The notes beneath the pieces are model-generated. The model was not told the origin of the DNA, did no database searches, and was given only the letters and a program-made list of their open reading frames with translations. A DNA stretch of 64,000 nucleotides, taken from assembly GCA_021771025.1 (NCBI GenBank), contig JAETPW010000010.1, forward strand, positions 1 to 64,000, given 5' to 3'. Below are positions 27,448-36,611 of the stretch, piece after piece. Both the position numbers and the translations under genes were made by a program. Every line of letters starts with the position of its first letter. The stretch's first letter is position 1. This DNA is from Clostridiaceae bacterium (GTDB taxonomy: Bacteria > Bacillota > Clostridia > TANB77 > CAG-508).

Positions 27448-28039
27448 ACATACAGAAACAGTAGGAAATAGTGAAGGTAGACTAACTGGTAGAAAAGACT
27501 ATGAATTAACGCATAAAGGACAAGCACTAGTTGCACAATTAACAGAAAAGTTAAAAGATATTCACTTTAGTAAAATGTATGCCAGTACATCAGGTAGAAC
27601 AGTAAAAACAATAGAACCTCTAGCTAAATTGAATAACTTAACAATAGAACAGTTAGAAAGTCTATCTGAAATGTATTTTGGAATTTATGATGGATGGAAA
27701 TGGGAAGAGGTTAATCAAATACAACCAGAGATTAAAAATACCCAAAATGAAATTAATGAAATAGTAGGAATACCAAAACAAGAAACAATGGAAGAAGTAG
27801 CAAACAGAATGATGAAAACAATGACAAGAATCGCTAAAGAAAACGAAGGAAAAACAATTTTAATTTGTTCACATGGAGTAGCCATAGAAGCTTTCTTAAG
27901 AAAAATTGAAGGAATTCCTTTTAAAGATAAAAGACAAGAATTCTGCCAACATCATGTGGCTATAAATGAATTGGATTTCGAAGATGAACGATTCAAAATC
28001 AATCAATTAGCCAACATAAACTGGCTAAAAGAGGAGTAA
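27422..28039 (+). CDS. Histidine phosphatase superfamily protein (205 aa)
   Basis: Phosphoglycerate-mutase-like phosphatase: FLVRHTETVGN with the phospho-accepting RHT, then TLTHKG-type ELTHKGQALVAQL, YASTSGRTVKTIEPL, an acidic EMYFGIYDGW and the second histidine in ILICSHGVAIEAFL. The substrate cannot be told. AGGAGG lies six bases before ATG 27422, inside the preceding glycosyltransferase gene, and the next glycosyltransferase follows after five bases, so the three genes form one operon. Confidence 0.88.
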   Translation: MKTKIFLVRHTETVGNSEGRLTGRKDYELTHKGQALVAQLTEKLKDIHFSKMYASTSGRTVKTIEPLAKLNNLTIEQLESLSEMYFGIYDGWKWEEVNQIQPEIKNTQNEINEIVGIPKQETMEEVANRMMKTMTRIAKENEGKTILICSHGVAIEAFLRKIEGIPFKDKRQEFCQHHVAINELDFEDERFKINQLANINWLKEE

Positions 28040-28044
28040 TAAAC

Positions 28045-29037
28045 ATGGAAAACAAGAAATTAATTTCTGTTATTGTACCCATCTATAAAGTAGAACAATA
28101 TTTAGACAAGTGCATACAGAGCATCATAAATCAAACGTATCAAAATTTACAAATTATCCTTGTTGATGATGGATCTCCAGATAACTGTGGAAAAATAGCT
28201 GATCAATACGCAAAAATGGATCAACGAATAGAAGTTATCCATCAAACCAATAAAGGGCTTTCAGAAGCAAGAAATAACGGGATCAAAAAAGCAAAGGGAG
28301 AGTATATCGGTTTTGTCGATAGTGATGATTATATTGATGAAAACATGTATGAAAATATGTTAAAGCTAATAGAAAAGAAAACCGCAGATGTATGTATCTG
28401 TAATTTTTATGAAGTAAGCAATGGCAACATAAAAATCAAAAACAAAGACAATGGAATAGTGGAATACGATAAAATACAAATACTCAAAGAGGTATTATTA
28501 GACAAAAATATACAAAGTTATGCTTGGAATAAGCTTTACAAAAGAAAGCTATTTGATGGTATTCAATATCCAGCAGGGAAAAAATATGAAGACATAGGGA
28601 CCACTTTTTATGTGCTAGAAAAATGCGACAAAATTATCGTGACAGGAGAACCAGAATACTATTATGTAACGAGAAAAGATAGTATTGTAAGCCAAGTGAA
28701 TGAACAAACCATAATGGATTATATTGAAATAATAGACAAAAGGTATGATTACGTCGAAAAAAATTATCCTGAATTGCAAAAATATAACCGTTACTATCTG
28801 GCCAAAACGCTAATTACAGCATATCAGGATATACAAAAAATAGGACAATTGAAAGAAAAAAATAAGGATAGAGTAAATCAGTTAGTAGAAAAAGTGAAAA
28901 GAATAATAAAAGAAAAAGAAACGCAAAATCCTATTGTGCAACCATTTTTTCTCGAAACACCAGATGATGAACATTTGGAGTTAGCGATATATGGATTGAA
29001 ACGAGTAAGACATATAGACAAATCTAAGGATAATTAG
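28045..29037 (+). CDS. Family 2 glycosyltransferase (330 aa)
   Basis: A second GT-A enzyme: ISVIVPIYKVEQYLDKCI, IILVDDGSPDNCGK, NKGLSEARNNGIKKAKGE and FVDSDDYIDENMYE (DxD). The 100-residue C-terminal part is helical and charged. It is closer to WcaA/EpsJ-type enzymes of exopolysaccharide synthesis than the first copy. It ends at a strong terminator, marking the end of an insert in the division cluster. Confidence 0.88.
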   Translation: MENKKLISVIVPIYKVEQYLDKCIQSIINQTYQNLQIILVDDGSPDNCGKIADQYAKMDQRIEVIHQTNKGLSEARNNGIKKAKGEYIGFVDSDDYIDENMYENMLKLIEKKTADVCICNFYEVSNGNIKIKNKDNGIVEYDKIQILKEVLLDKNIQSYAWNKLYKRKLFDGIQYPAGKKYEDIGTTFYVLEKCDKIIVTGEPEYYYVTRKDSIVSQVNEQTIMDYIEIIDKRYDYVEKNYPELQKYNRYYLAKTLITAYQDIQKIGQLKEKNKDRVNQLVEKVKRIIKEKETQNPIVQPFFLETPDDEHLELAIYGLKRVRHIDKSKDN

Positions 29038-29044
29038 ATTAACA

Positions 29045-29094
29045 ATACCCTACTAGAGACAAGAAAGTTCTTTCTCTAGTAGGGTATTTATTTT
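29045..29094 (+). terminator. Intrinsic terminator of the glycosyltransferase operon
   Basis: ATACCCTACTAGAGA pairs with TCTCTAGTAGGGTAT and is followed by a T-rich tract. Confidence 0.9.
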
Positions 29095-29194
29095 ATTGTT
29101 TACCCACCAAATAGAATAAATCAAAAAATCTCCTAATAAGATAAATTAGGGGATTTCTATTTTACAAAATTTATAAAAAAACCGACAAAAAACC

Positions 29195-29223
29195 TATACA
29201 AAAAATCAAAATAGTTATATAAT
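29195..29223 (+). promoter_or_regulatory. Probable murE promoter
   Basis: A consensus TATAAT at 29218-29223 with a weak TATACA box 17 bases upstream. It lies after the preceding terminator and before murE, so murE probably starts a new transcript. Confidence 0.5.
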
Positions 29224-29291
29224 GTAGGAAAAATGGGAAACAAGACTTTGTTTCTTAATGCAAATACCAAAAATGAAGGGATGATTCTCAA

Positions 29292-30803
29292 ATGGAATTA
29301 AAAAAATGTTTAGTAGGGTTAGAAGGCCTAAAAGTAAGAGGAGATTTAAACTTAGAAATAACAGGCATCGAAAAAAATTCAAAAGAAGTAAAAAAGGGAT
29401 ATTTATTTGTTGCCATCAAAGGATTTTCGGTAGATGGTCATAAATACATAGAAAATGCCATAGAAAATGGAGCAAATAGCATCATGGTAGAAGAAGGATG
29501 TGATTTAAAATCCATCTCTATACCAGAAGATGTTACCATTATCATGGCAAAAGATACAAGAGAAGGATTAGCCATTGCCTCTAGTAATTTTTATGGAAAT
29601 CCATCCGCTAAATTCAAACTAATCGGTGTAACAGGAACAAAAGGAAAAACCACCACCACCTTTATGATTAAAGAAATTTTAGAAAAAGCAGGAAAAAAAG
29701 TAGGATTAATTGGTACAATAGCAACGTATATAAACGGAAAGAAAATTCAAGATAGTGACCGTACAACTCCAGAAAGCCTTGAATTACAACAATTGTTTAG
29801 CAAAATGGTAGACGAAGGAGTAGAAGTAGTAGTCATGGAAGTATCTTCCCAGAGTCTAAAATTGCACCGTGTAGACGGGTGTTATTTTGATTACGTCTTA
29901 TTTACTAATTTTTCAGAAGATCATATTAGTGAAAAAGAACATCCAGATATGCAAGACTATTTCCAATCCAAATTAAAATTATTCCAAATGTGTAAAACAG
30001 GTATAGTTAATACCGATGATTTACATGGAGCCAAAATTCCAGGACTATTTCCAGATAGTAACATTACTACCTATGGAATTGACAACTTCGCCAACGTTTT
30101 AGCCAAAGATATCACAATTACCAATTCATATGTAGACTTTAAAGTAAAAATAACTGACCGCAATGAACGAGTAAAAACCTGTATTCCAGGAAGATTTAGT
30201 GTTTACAATTCATTAGCAGCTATTTGTGTAGCTCAAAAATTTGGCATTGATCCAGAAGTCATCAAAGAAGCACTTTTAGAAGTAAGAGTTCCAGGAAGAT
30301 CAGAATTAGTAAGCAATAAAAAAGAACTAACCATCATGATAGACTATGCTCATTCACCAGAAAGTCTAGAAAACATTTTGCAAGCAGTAAAAAGCTATAC
30401 CAGAGGAAATGTGATTTCTGTTTTCGGCTGTGGAGGAGATAGAGATAGTGGAAAAAGGCCAATAATGGGAGAAATTTCAGGAAGAATTGCCGATTATACC
30501 ATCATTACTTCAGACAATCCAAGAACAGAAGATAAGCAAAAAATCGTGGACCAAATTGAAGAAGGAATGAAAAAAACAAAAGGAAAATATGAAGTAATTG
30601 TTGACCGTACAGAAGCCATCAAAAAAGCCATCAAAATAGCCACAAAAAGGGATATTATTGTATTAGCTGGAAAAGGGCATGAACCGTATCAAGAAATTGA
30701 TGGGGTAAAATATCCTTTTGATGAGAGAATTATCGTAAATGATATCATTAGCCAGTTAGAGGATGAAGAAAAGAAGAAAGGCAAAAAGAAGGCAAAAGTA
30801 TAG
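29292..30803 (+). CDS. murE: UDP-MurNAc-tripeptide synthetase (503 aa)
   Basis: Adds the third amino acid to UDP-MurNAc-dipeptide. The ATP loop is GVTGTKGKTTTTFM (about residue 115), with MEVSSQSLKLHRV and NFSEDHISEKEHP in the central domain and DYAHSPESL in the C-terminal domain. The specificity motif reads DNPRTED; DNPR is the meso-diaminopimelate form, so the peptidoglycan is of the DAP type. The length is standard. A possible AAGGGATGATT site lies before the ATG. Confidence 0.95.
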   Translation: MELKKCLVGLEGLKVRGDLNLEITGIEKNSKEVKKGYLFVAIKGFSVDGHKYIENAIENGANSIMVEEGCDLKSISIPEDVTIIMAKDTREGLAIASSNFYGNPSAKFKLIGVTGTKGKTTTTFMIKEILEKAGKKVGLIGTIATYINGKKIQDSDRTTPESLELQQLFSKMVDEGVEVVVMEVSSQSLKLHRVDGCYFDYVLFTNFSEDHISEKEHPDMQDYFQSKLKLFQMCKTGIVNTDDLHGAKIPGLFPDSNITTYGIDNFANVLAKDITITNSYVDFKVKITDRNERVKTCIPGRFSVYNSLAAICVAQKFGIDPEVIKEALLEVRVPGRSELVSNKKELTIMIDYAHSPESLENILQAVKSYTRGNVISVFGCGGDRDSGKRPIMGEISGRIADYTIITSDNPRTEDKQKIVDQIEEGMKKTKGKYEVIVDRTEAIKKAIKIATKRDIIVLAGKGHEPYQEIDGVKYPFDERIIVNDIISQLEDEEKKKGKKKAKV

Positions 30804-30837
30804 TAATGGTTCGAATTTGTAGCTAGACCGCTTTCGA

Positions 30838-30958
30838 GGGGATATAGTTATGGATTTTTCCGCTATCCCCATTTAAGAAAATGTAATTCACATACGTTCA
30901 TAACATTTTCTAAAACGGTCCCCACAATTCCGCTACAAAATCCATAACTATATCCCCT
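30838..30958. repeat. Long palindrome, distinct core
   Basis: GGGGATATAGTTATGGATTT and its complement ending at 30958 enclose a core with the inner pair AGAAAATGT/ACATTTTCT and two copies of TCCGCTA. The core differs from that of family H, but the architecture (long perfect arms, about 75-base core) is the same. Together with A-rich sequence it fills the gap between murE and mraY. Confidence 0.7.
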
Positions 30959-31171
30959 CTACGCTACTCTACTATTTGGTAAGTAAAATAAGAAGAATAT
31001 TGATTTTGAGTAGATGTCTTTGTTATGTTATTCAATATGTTAGAGGAAAAATAGTAAAATACTATAGTTAGCCAATAGAAAAAAATAGAATAGTAACTAA
31101 AAATAGAGAAATAGATTAATTACTAAAGAATATACTTAAAAGAAGAAAACGAGAGAAAGGTTGGAGAAAAG

Positions 31172-32152
31172 GTGAGTTTAGAAATCAAAATATTAATGAT
31201 CACATTCGTCCTGTCTATTATATTAGGTTTTATGATCATTCCTATATTAAGGAAGATGAAAGTAGGGCAAATCGAAAGGGATGATGGACCAGCATCTCAC
31301 TTAAAAAAGCAGGGAACACCTACCATGGGAGGAATTATCATCATCATTAGTATGGCAATCGCGGTGGTAGGAACATTTGCTTACCTATGGGTAACCGGAA
31401 AACCAGAAATAGGAAAAAAATTATTACCTATGTTACTATTAACGGTTGGGTTTGGTGCCATCGGATTTATCGATGATTATAAAAAATTGGTACTCAAAAA
31501 TACAGATGGATTAAAACCAAGCTACAAAATGCTAGGATTACTCGTTATTTCTGTTGCTTATGTACTATTTTTATTAGAAGGATTAAATTTAGGAACAGAT
31601 ACCTATATTCCTATCCTAAAAACAAGTATTACTTTACCTACTTATCTATACGTTCCAGCAGCTATATTTATCATTCTAGCCACCACAAATGCCATCAACT
31701 TAACCGACGGAATTGATGGACTATCTTCTAGTGTATCAGCCATCATCATTACCTGTTTAACCGTTATTGGAATTCAACTAGGAAATCCAGAAGTTTCCTT
31801 ATTTGGTAGTATTGTTATTGGAGCAGTACTTGGATTTTTGATGTTCAATCTTCATCCAGCTAAAGTGTTCATGGGAGACACAGGGTCACTTTTATTAGGT
31901 GGAGTAATTTCAGGGTTAGCGCTCTATTTAAAAATGCCATTATTATTGCTCATTATTGCGTTAATCCCAGTATTAGAAACATTATCCGTTATCATACAAG
32001 TAGCTTATTTTAAAAAGACAGGAAAAAGATTCTTCAAAATGGCACCTTTACACCATCATTTTGAATTATCTGGCTGGAAAGAGAATAAAGTAGTAATAGT
32101 CTTTAGTATGATTACTTTAATCTTTTGCCTAATCGGATTAAAAACCATCTAA
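31172..32152 (+). CDS. mraY: Phospho-MurNAc-pentapeptide transferase (326 aa)
   Basis: Integral membrane enzyme making lipid I on undecaprenyl phosphate. About ten membrane helices are visible. Motifs: KKQGTPTMGGI, FIDDYKKL with the catalytic DD, TNAINLTDGIDGLSS, FMGDTGSLLLGG and the LHHHFE loop. GTG 31172 is used as start, with GGAGAAAAG upstream. The gene sits in its normal order after murE; murD, usually next, is absent here. Confidence 0.95.
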   Translation: MSLEIKILMITFVLSIILGFMIIPILRKMKVGQIERDDGPASHLKKQGTPTMGGIIIIISMAIAVVGTFAYLWVTGKPEIGKKLLPMLLLTVGFGAIGFIDDYKKLVLKNTDGLKPSYKMLGLLVISVAYVLFLLEGLNLGTDTYIPILKTSITLPTYLYVPAAIFIILATTNAINLTDGIDGLSSSVSAIIITCLTVIGIQLGNPEVSLFGSIVIGAVLGFLMFNLHPAKVFMGDTGSLLLGGVISGLALYLKMPLLLLIIALIPVLETLSVIIQVAYFKKTGKRFFKMAPLHHHFELSGWKENKVVIVFSMITLIFCLIGLKTI

Positions 32153-32185
32153 AACAAAAGACAGAAAAAGGGAGGTTTATACTTC

Positions 32186-33323
32186 ATGGCAAAAAAGAAA
32201 AAAGAAAAATTTTCAAGCTTCTTAAATAATCCAATTGATTTTACTTTGCTCATAACCATTATCCTACTACTAGGAATTGGGTTAGTTATGGTATTATCAG
32301 CAAGTTCTCCATCAGCTTTAGCAGAAACAGGAGACAGCTATAAATTTTTTAGTAAGCAATTAATTTTTGCCGTTTTAGGGTTTATTGCCATGATGGCTAT
32401 CTCTAAAATTGACTATCGATTTTATCAAAAATTTTATAAGCATGCTTGGTGGATTTCTTGTCTATTATTAGTTGCCGTAAAAATCATAGGAAGAACAGTT
32501 AATGGAGCACAAAGATGGATCTATGTTACTGATACCTTATCCGTTCAACCATCAGAAATCGTAAAATTCCTCATCATTATCTTTTACGCTGCTGTATTAA
32601 TGAAAAACCGAGATGAATTACCTAAATTCGGAAAAGGGTTTATCAAACACATGTGTATGTTAGCTCCACTAATTGTACTATTATTATTAGAGCCACACTT
32701 TAGTGCTTCAGTAGTTATTCTCGGAATTGTCAGTATCATGATGATTGTAGCAGGTTGCAAATTCACCCACTTTTTAGCAGCAGGAGGATGTGTAGGAATA
32801 CCAGCCATCATCTTTTTGATCGTCAAAGAGCCCTATCGTCTGCAACGTGTTGTCACCTTTTTGGATCCATGGAAAGACGCCACAGACACAGGTTGGCAAG
32901 TTATTCAAAGTTTATATGCTATAGGGTCTGGAGGCTTATTTGGAGTAGGTCTAGGAGAAAGCAAACAAAAATACCTATACATACCAGAGCCACACAACGA
33001 TTTCATCTTTTCCATCATCGGAGAAGAACTAGGATTTATCGGATGTGCTATCATTCTCATCTTATTTGCTATCTTCGTCTGGCGCGGAATACTAATTGCC
33101 ATGAGAGCACCAGACATGTTTGGCAGTTTAGTAGCAGTAGGAGTTACAGCCTTAGTTGCCATTCAAGTCATTGTCAATGTAGCCGTAGTAACTTCTTCTA
33201 TGCCAGCAACTGGAATGCCATTACCATTTTTCAGCTACCGGTGGCACAGCACTATTTATCCTACTCTGTGAAATGGGAGTACTACTCAACATCTCCAGAG
33301 CAAGTGCAAAAGCAAGTTCATAG
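32186..33323 (+). CDS. spoVE: SpoVE/FtsW/RodA-family SEDS peptidoglycan polymerase, read through a +1 shift at CGG (378 aa)
   Basis: A polytopic SEDS glycosyltransferase that polymerises lipid II. The first 351 residues are typical, ending LPFFSY. The next in-frame codon is CGG (33239-33241), after which frame 0 runs to TGA at 33269. Skipping the C gives GGT GGC ACA GCA, completing the invariant SYGGTALF motif and the last membrane helix, with TAG at 33321. Nothing else is damaged. Position after mraY and before murG is that of B. subtilis spoVE, the spore-cortex paralogue of FtsW; whether it is also the vegetative FtsW is unknown. GGGAGG precedes the ATG. Confidence 0.88.
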
Positions 33324-33338
33324 TAAGAAACAGCAAGC

Positions 33339-33473
33339 TAGGGAAGTAAAGGGGACGCCCTTTTTTTCCCTAGCCAAAATTTCCCTATAAGAAACAACCA
33401 GCCCCAGATGGTAATAAGTGAAATAGGGAAAAAATAGATAGGGAAAAAAAGGGCGTCCCCTTTACTTCCCTAG
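33339..33473. repeat. Inverted pair of REP elements (MITE/BIME-like)
   Basis: Two copies of a GGGAA-AAAGGGGACGCCC-TTTTCCCTA unit face each other, 33339-33387 and 33423-33473, making a 135-base palindromic cassette between spoVE and murG. The same units flank the transposase gene at 39496-40254, which is the likely mobiliser. Confidence 0.8.
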
Positions 33474-33486
33474 TTTGGAGGAAACC

Positions 33487-34602
33487 ATGAAAGTAATTAT
33501 CGCAGCAGCAGGAACAGGAGGACATATTAACCCAGGAATAGCCATAGCCAATAAAATCAAACAAGAACAAAAACAAGCAGAGATCCTTTTTATTGGTACA
33601 ACCAGAGGATTAGAAAATGATTTAGTTCCTAGAGCAGGTTATCCATTAAAAACAATTGAAGCCTATGGGTTAAGTAAACAAATCTCTTGGCAAAATATAA
33701 AACGATTCATCAAAACCATGAAAGGATATAGCGAAGCCAAAAAAATCATTCAAGAATTTAAGCCAGATATCGTTATTGGTACAGGCGGATATATTTGTGG
33801 TGCTACGATTACTGCTGCTCATCATTTACATATACCAACCATGCTACACGAAAGTAATGCTTTTCCCGGAAAGGCAGTAAAATTATTAGCCAAGAAAACA
33901 AATACCATATTGGTTTCTTTTCAAGATGCCATCGCAAGAATTCCTAAGGCAAACCACATCGTTTATACCGGAACACCAACCAAAATCCGAAAACGAGAGT
34001 ATCCTTTAGCAAAGCAAAGTGAAATCGTGAAACAAATAGGGCTCACACAACTAAAACCAATTGTACTTATCTTTGGGGGAAGTCAAGGAGCACAAAAAAT
34101 TAACGAAGCAATCCTTGGCATCATTGAAAACAAATTAAACAAAGATTATCAAATCATTTGGGCAACAGGGCCAAAACAATATGATGTCGTAAAAGAGAAA
34201 TTAGAAGATCGAAACATCAACATCAATTACGTAGAAAATACGAAAATTGTCCCTTATATCTACCAAATGGAAGAAGTCATGAATGTAGCAGATGTGATTG
34301 TATCCAGAAGTGGGGCAATGACCATCACAGAAATTTCTAATTTAGGGAAACCATCTGTGCTCATTCCTTTACCTAATGTTAGTGGAAATCATCAATACTA
34401 TAACGCTAAAGTGCTTGAAGATCTAGGAGCTGCTAAAATTATCTTAAATGATGAATTACAAGCAGTAACCTTAAATGAAACCATTAAAGATATTATTTTG
34501 CACCCTAAACAAAAAGAAGAGATGGGAAGAAAAGCAAACACAATTGCCACTTACGAAGTAGAGAAAAAAATATATCAAGAGGTTGTACACTTAGTAAAAT
34601 AA
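33487..34602 (+). CDS. murG: UDP-GlcNAc:lipid I N-acetylglucosaminyltransferase (371 aa)
   Basis: Peripheral membrane GT-B enzyme producing lipid II. It begins VIIAAAGTGGHINPGIAIA, with TRGLENDLVP, GTGGYICGATI, HESNAFPGK, the C-domain GGSQGAQKINEAI and SRSGAMTITEISNLGKPSVLIP. The start is ATG 33487 after GGAGG; the longer frame from TTG 33475 only adds the ribosome binding site. The REP palindrome separates it from spoVE, so transcription through that hairpin is needed for coexpression. Confidence 0.95.
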   Translation: MKVIIAAAGTGGHINPGIAIANKIKQEQKQAEILFIGTTRGLENDLVPRAGYPLKTIEAYGLSKQISWQNIKRFIKTMKGYSEAKKIIQEFKPDIVIGTGGYICGATITAAHHLHIPTMLHESNAFPGKAVKLLAKKTNTILVSFQDAIARIPKANHIVYTGTPTKIRKREYPLAKQSEIVKQIGLTQLKPIVLIFGGSQGAQKINEAILGIIENKLNKDYQIIWATGPKQYDVVKEKLEDRNININYVENTKIVPYIYQMEEVMNVADVIVSRSGAMTITEISNLGKPSVLIPLPNVSGNHQYYNAKVLEDLGAAKIILNDELQAVTLNETIKDIILHPKQKEEMGRKANTIATYEVEKKIYQEVVHLVK

Positions 34603-34658
34603 TATGAGTTGTTACCAATAAGAGAAAGGAATATAGGCTAGAAAAAATGAAGAAAACA

Positions 34659-36116
34659 AGTATGTTTAAAAGTACACAAATAAAGATTATTTTTATGATA
34701 TTCATGCTAGGAATTATTTTAATTGGTGGATTAGGAATGTTTTTTTACCATTCATTAGATACCATTAATATATCGGCACAAAACAATGGCCTAATAGGGA
34801 GCACTGAGATAAGTAGTCAGATAGAAACACAAGTAAAAGAAATACAAACACAAACCAAATGGGCATTAGGAATAGTAGCAGGTATATTTACGATCATGGC
34901 TATCCTGATTTCTCTCTTTTTATCTAAATTTGTTATTTACCCCATTAACCGCCTAATCAAAAGTGCAGAAAAGATAACCACAGAAGAAACCAAAAAGAAA
35001 AAAATAGCAAGCAAAAAGAAAGATGATGTAGGAAACTTAGAAAATGTATTTGATGCCATGACCGTTGAATTAAAAGACAAGCTAAGTGAAGTATCAACAC
35101 AAAAAAATCAAATAGAAACCATTTTACTCCATATGACAGATGGAATCATTGCCTTTAACCGAGCAGGAGAAATCATCTTGATCAACCCAGCAGCCAAGAA
35201 ATTTTTAAGCATTGGGCCAGAAGACAATACCTTTGAAGATATTTTCCAGAAATTTAATGTAGACATTAATATAGAAAAAATTATTTATCTAGAAAACTGG
35301 ACCTCTACAGAACAAAGAATACAAGTAGAAGACAGCTATGTCAATGTATTTTTTGCTCCCTTTAAAGACGACAATGAAAGACCAGATGGGGTAATAGCTG
35401 TTATTCAAGACATTACCGAACACGTCAAACTAGACAACATGCAAAAAGAACTAGTAGCTGATGTATCTCATGAATTAAAAACACCAATTACCTCAATCAT
35501 GGGATATGCAGACACCCTATTAGAAGGGGATTACGACAAAGAAACTCAAGAAAAGTTTTTAACCGTAATAGCTTCAGAATCAAGACGAATGGCAAGACTA
35601 GTAACAGACCTTTTAACATTATCTCGTTATGACAGTAACAAAAATAAAACCAAAAAAGAGAATTTTGACTTAGGTGAACTAGTCAAAAAATGCCAAGAAA
35701 AACTAGCCATTGAAATCAAAAAGAAAAACCACGAAGTAAGATGTTTTGTCACAGCAGACGTACCACCCGTTTATGCCGACAAAGACGATATCGAGCGAGT
35801 AGTCTTAAATATACTTTCCAATAGTATAAAATACACCAAAGACAAGGGAAATATAAAAATATATGTAGGATTTGTCTACAACGATGCCTACATCAAAATA
35901 TTTGACAATGGAATAGGAATTCCAGAAGAAGACCTAAGCCGAATATTCGAGCGCTTTTACCGAGTAGACAAAGCGCGTACACGAGAAATGGGAGGAACAG
36001 GACTTGGCCTTTCCATTGCTAAAGAAATATTGGATAAAAATGGAGGAAGCATAGATATTAAAAGTGTTGTAGGAGAAGGAACAGAGGTTGTTATTCGTAT
36101 ACCAACTAAACAATAA
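34659..36116 (+). CDS. WalK/PhoR-like sensor histidine kinase
   Basis: Two membrane helices (about 10-32 and 72-92) enclose a short extracellular loop, followed by a HAMP linker, a PAS domain (ILLHMTDGIIAFNRAGEI), the H-box VSHELKTPITSIMGYAD and an ATPase domain with NILSNSIKYT (N box), DNGIGI (G1) and GGTGLGLSIAK (G2). This order is that of WalK, the essential wall-homeostasis kinase, though the extracellular domain is much shorter. No response regulator gene adjoins it, so it is an orphan here. The weak start region allows ATG 34647 or 34665 as well; 34647 (489 aa) is the longest. Confidence 0.8.
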   Translation, partial: SMFKSTQIKIIFMIFMLGIILIGGLGMFFYHSLDTINISAQNNGLIGSTEISSQIETQVKEIQTQTKWALGIVAGIFTIMAILISLFLSKFVIYPINRLIKSAEKITTEETKKKKIASKKKDDVGNLENVFDAMTVELKDKLSEVSTQKNQIETILLHMTDGIIAFNRAGEIILINPAAKKFLSIGPEDNTFEDIFQKFNVDINIEKIIYLENWTSTEQRIQVEDSYVNVFFAPFKDDNERPDGVIAVIQDITEHVKLDNMQKELVADVSHELKTPITSIMGYADTLLEGDYDKETQEKFLTVIASESRRMARLVTDLLTLSRYDSNKNKTKKENFDLGELVKKCQEKLAIEIKKKNHEVRCFVTADVPPVYADKDDIERVVLNILSNSIKYTKDKGNIKIYVGFVYNDAYIKIFDNGIGIPEEDLSRIFERFYRVDKARTREMGGTGLGLSIAKEILDKNGGSIDIKSVVGEGTEVVIRIPTKQ

Positions 36117-36158
36117 AGAAAAGGGAAAGAGGAAAAAGGAAAAAGGAAAAAGGAAAGA

Positions 36159-36204
36159 GGGAAAAAAAGGGGACGCCCTTTTTTTCCCTATCAAAATTTT
36201 CCCT
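36159..36204. repeat. REP element
   Basis: GGGAAAAAAAGGGGACGCCC followed by TTTTTTTCCCTA and a further TTTTCCC: a single unit of the RAYT-associated repeat, directly downstream of the kinase gene. Confidence 0.75.
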
Positions 36205-36205
36205 T

Positions 36206-36516
36206 TTTTCACTACTCTAGAATTGATACGGCTGTGAATAATAACTATCTATTGTTACCATTCATGGCTTGCTAAAAAGGATAACCGTGTAAAAAAGGAA
36301 GTCTAGCCAATGGTAATCCTATTAATTTAACCTTCCATAGCTGGGTCGTTTTAAAACCCTTCAGTCCCTAACAAAGAAGCCTGTTATCGGGTTTTAAGCT
36401 TGGGCGCTGGTCTTCGGGAACTGTCAGGTATAAATTAATAGGATTACCATTGGCTAGACTTCCTTTTTTACACTACTCTACAATTTATACGACTGTAAAT
36501 AGCAACTATCTGTTAA
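36206..36516. repeat. Long hairpin repeat, core family H, copy 3, with flanking direct repeats
   Basis: The core (CCATAGCTGGGTCG...GTCTTCGGGAACTGTC) lies between arms AAAAAAGGAAGTCTAGCC (36291) and their complement ending near 36469. Outside the arms, imperfect direct repeats of about 45 bases beginning CACTACTCTA occur at 36212 and 36471. The CACTACTCTA block also borders the copies at 55.9 and 63.4 kb. Confidence 0.75.
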
Positions 36517-36545
36517 CTAAACTGTAAAAGATATTTCTAAATTCA

Positions 36546-36574
36546 TTGCTAAATTGATAAAATTGATGTATAAT
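36546..36574 (+). promoter_or_regulatory. lepB promoter
   Basis: TTGCTA, 17-base spacer, TATAAT. The predicted transcript start (about 36581) excludes the first possible ATG from having a ribosome binding site, supporting TTG 36612 as lepB start. Confidence 0.6.
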
Positions 36575-36611
36575 AGAAAAGTAAAAAATGACAACAAAGG
36601 AGAGAAAAAAA

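Noticed and set aside
32755..33390. 211-residue ORF overlapping spoVE in another frame
   Set aside because: It is a shadow frame with no conserved features; its C-terminus is REP sequence.
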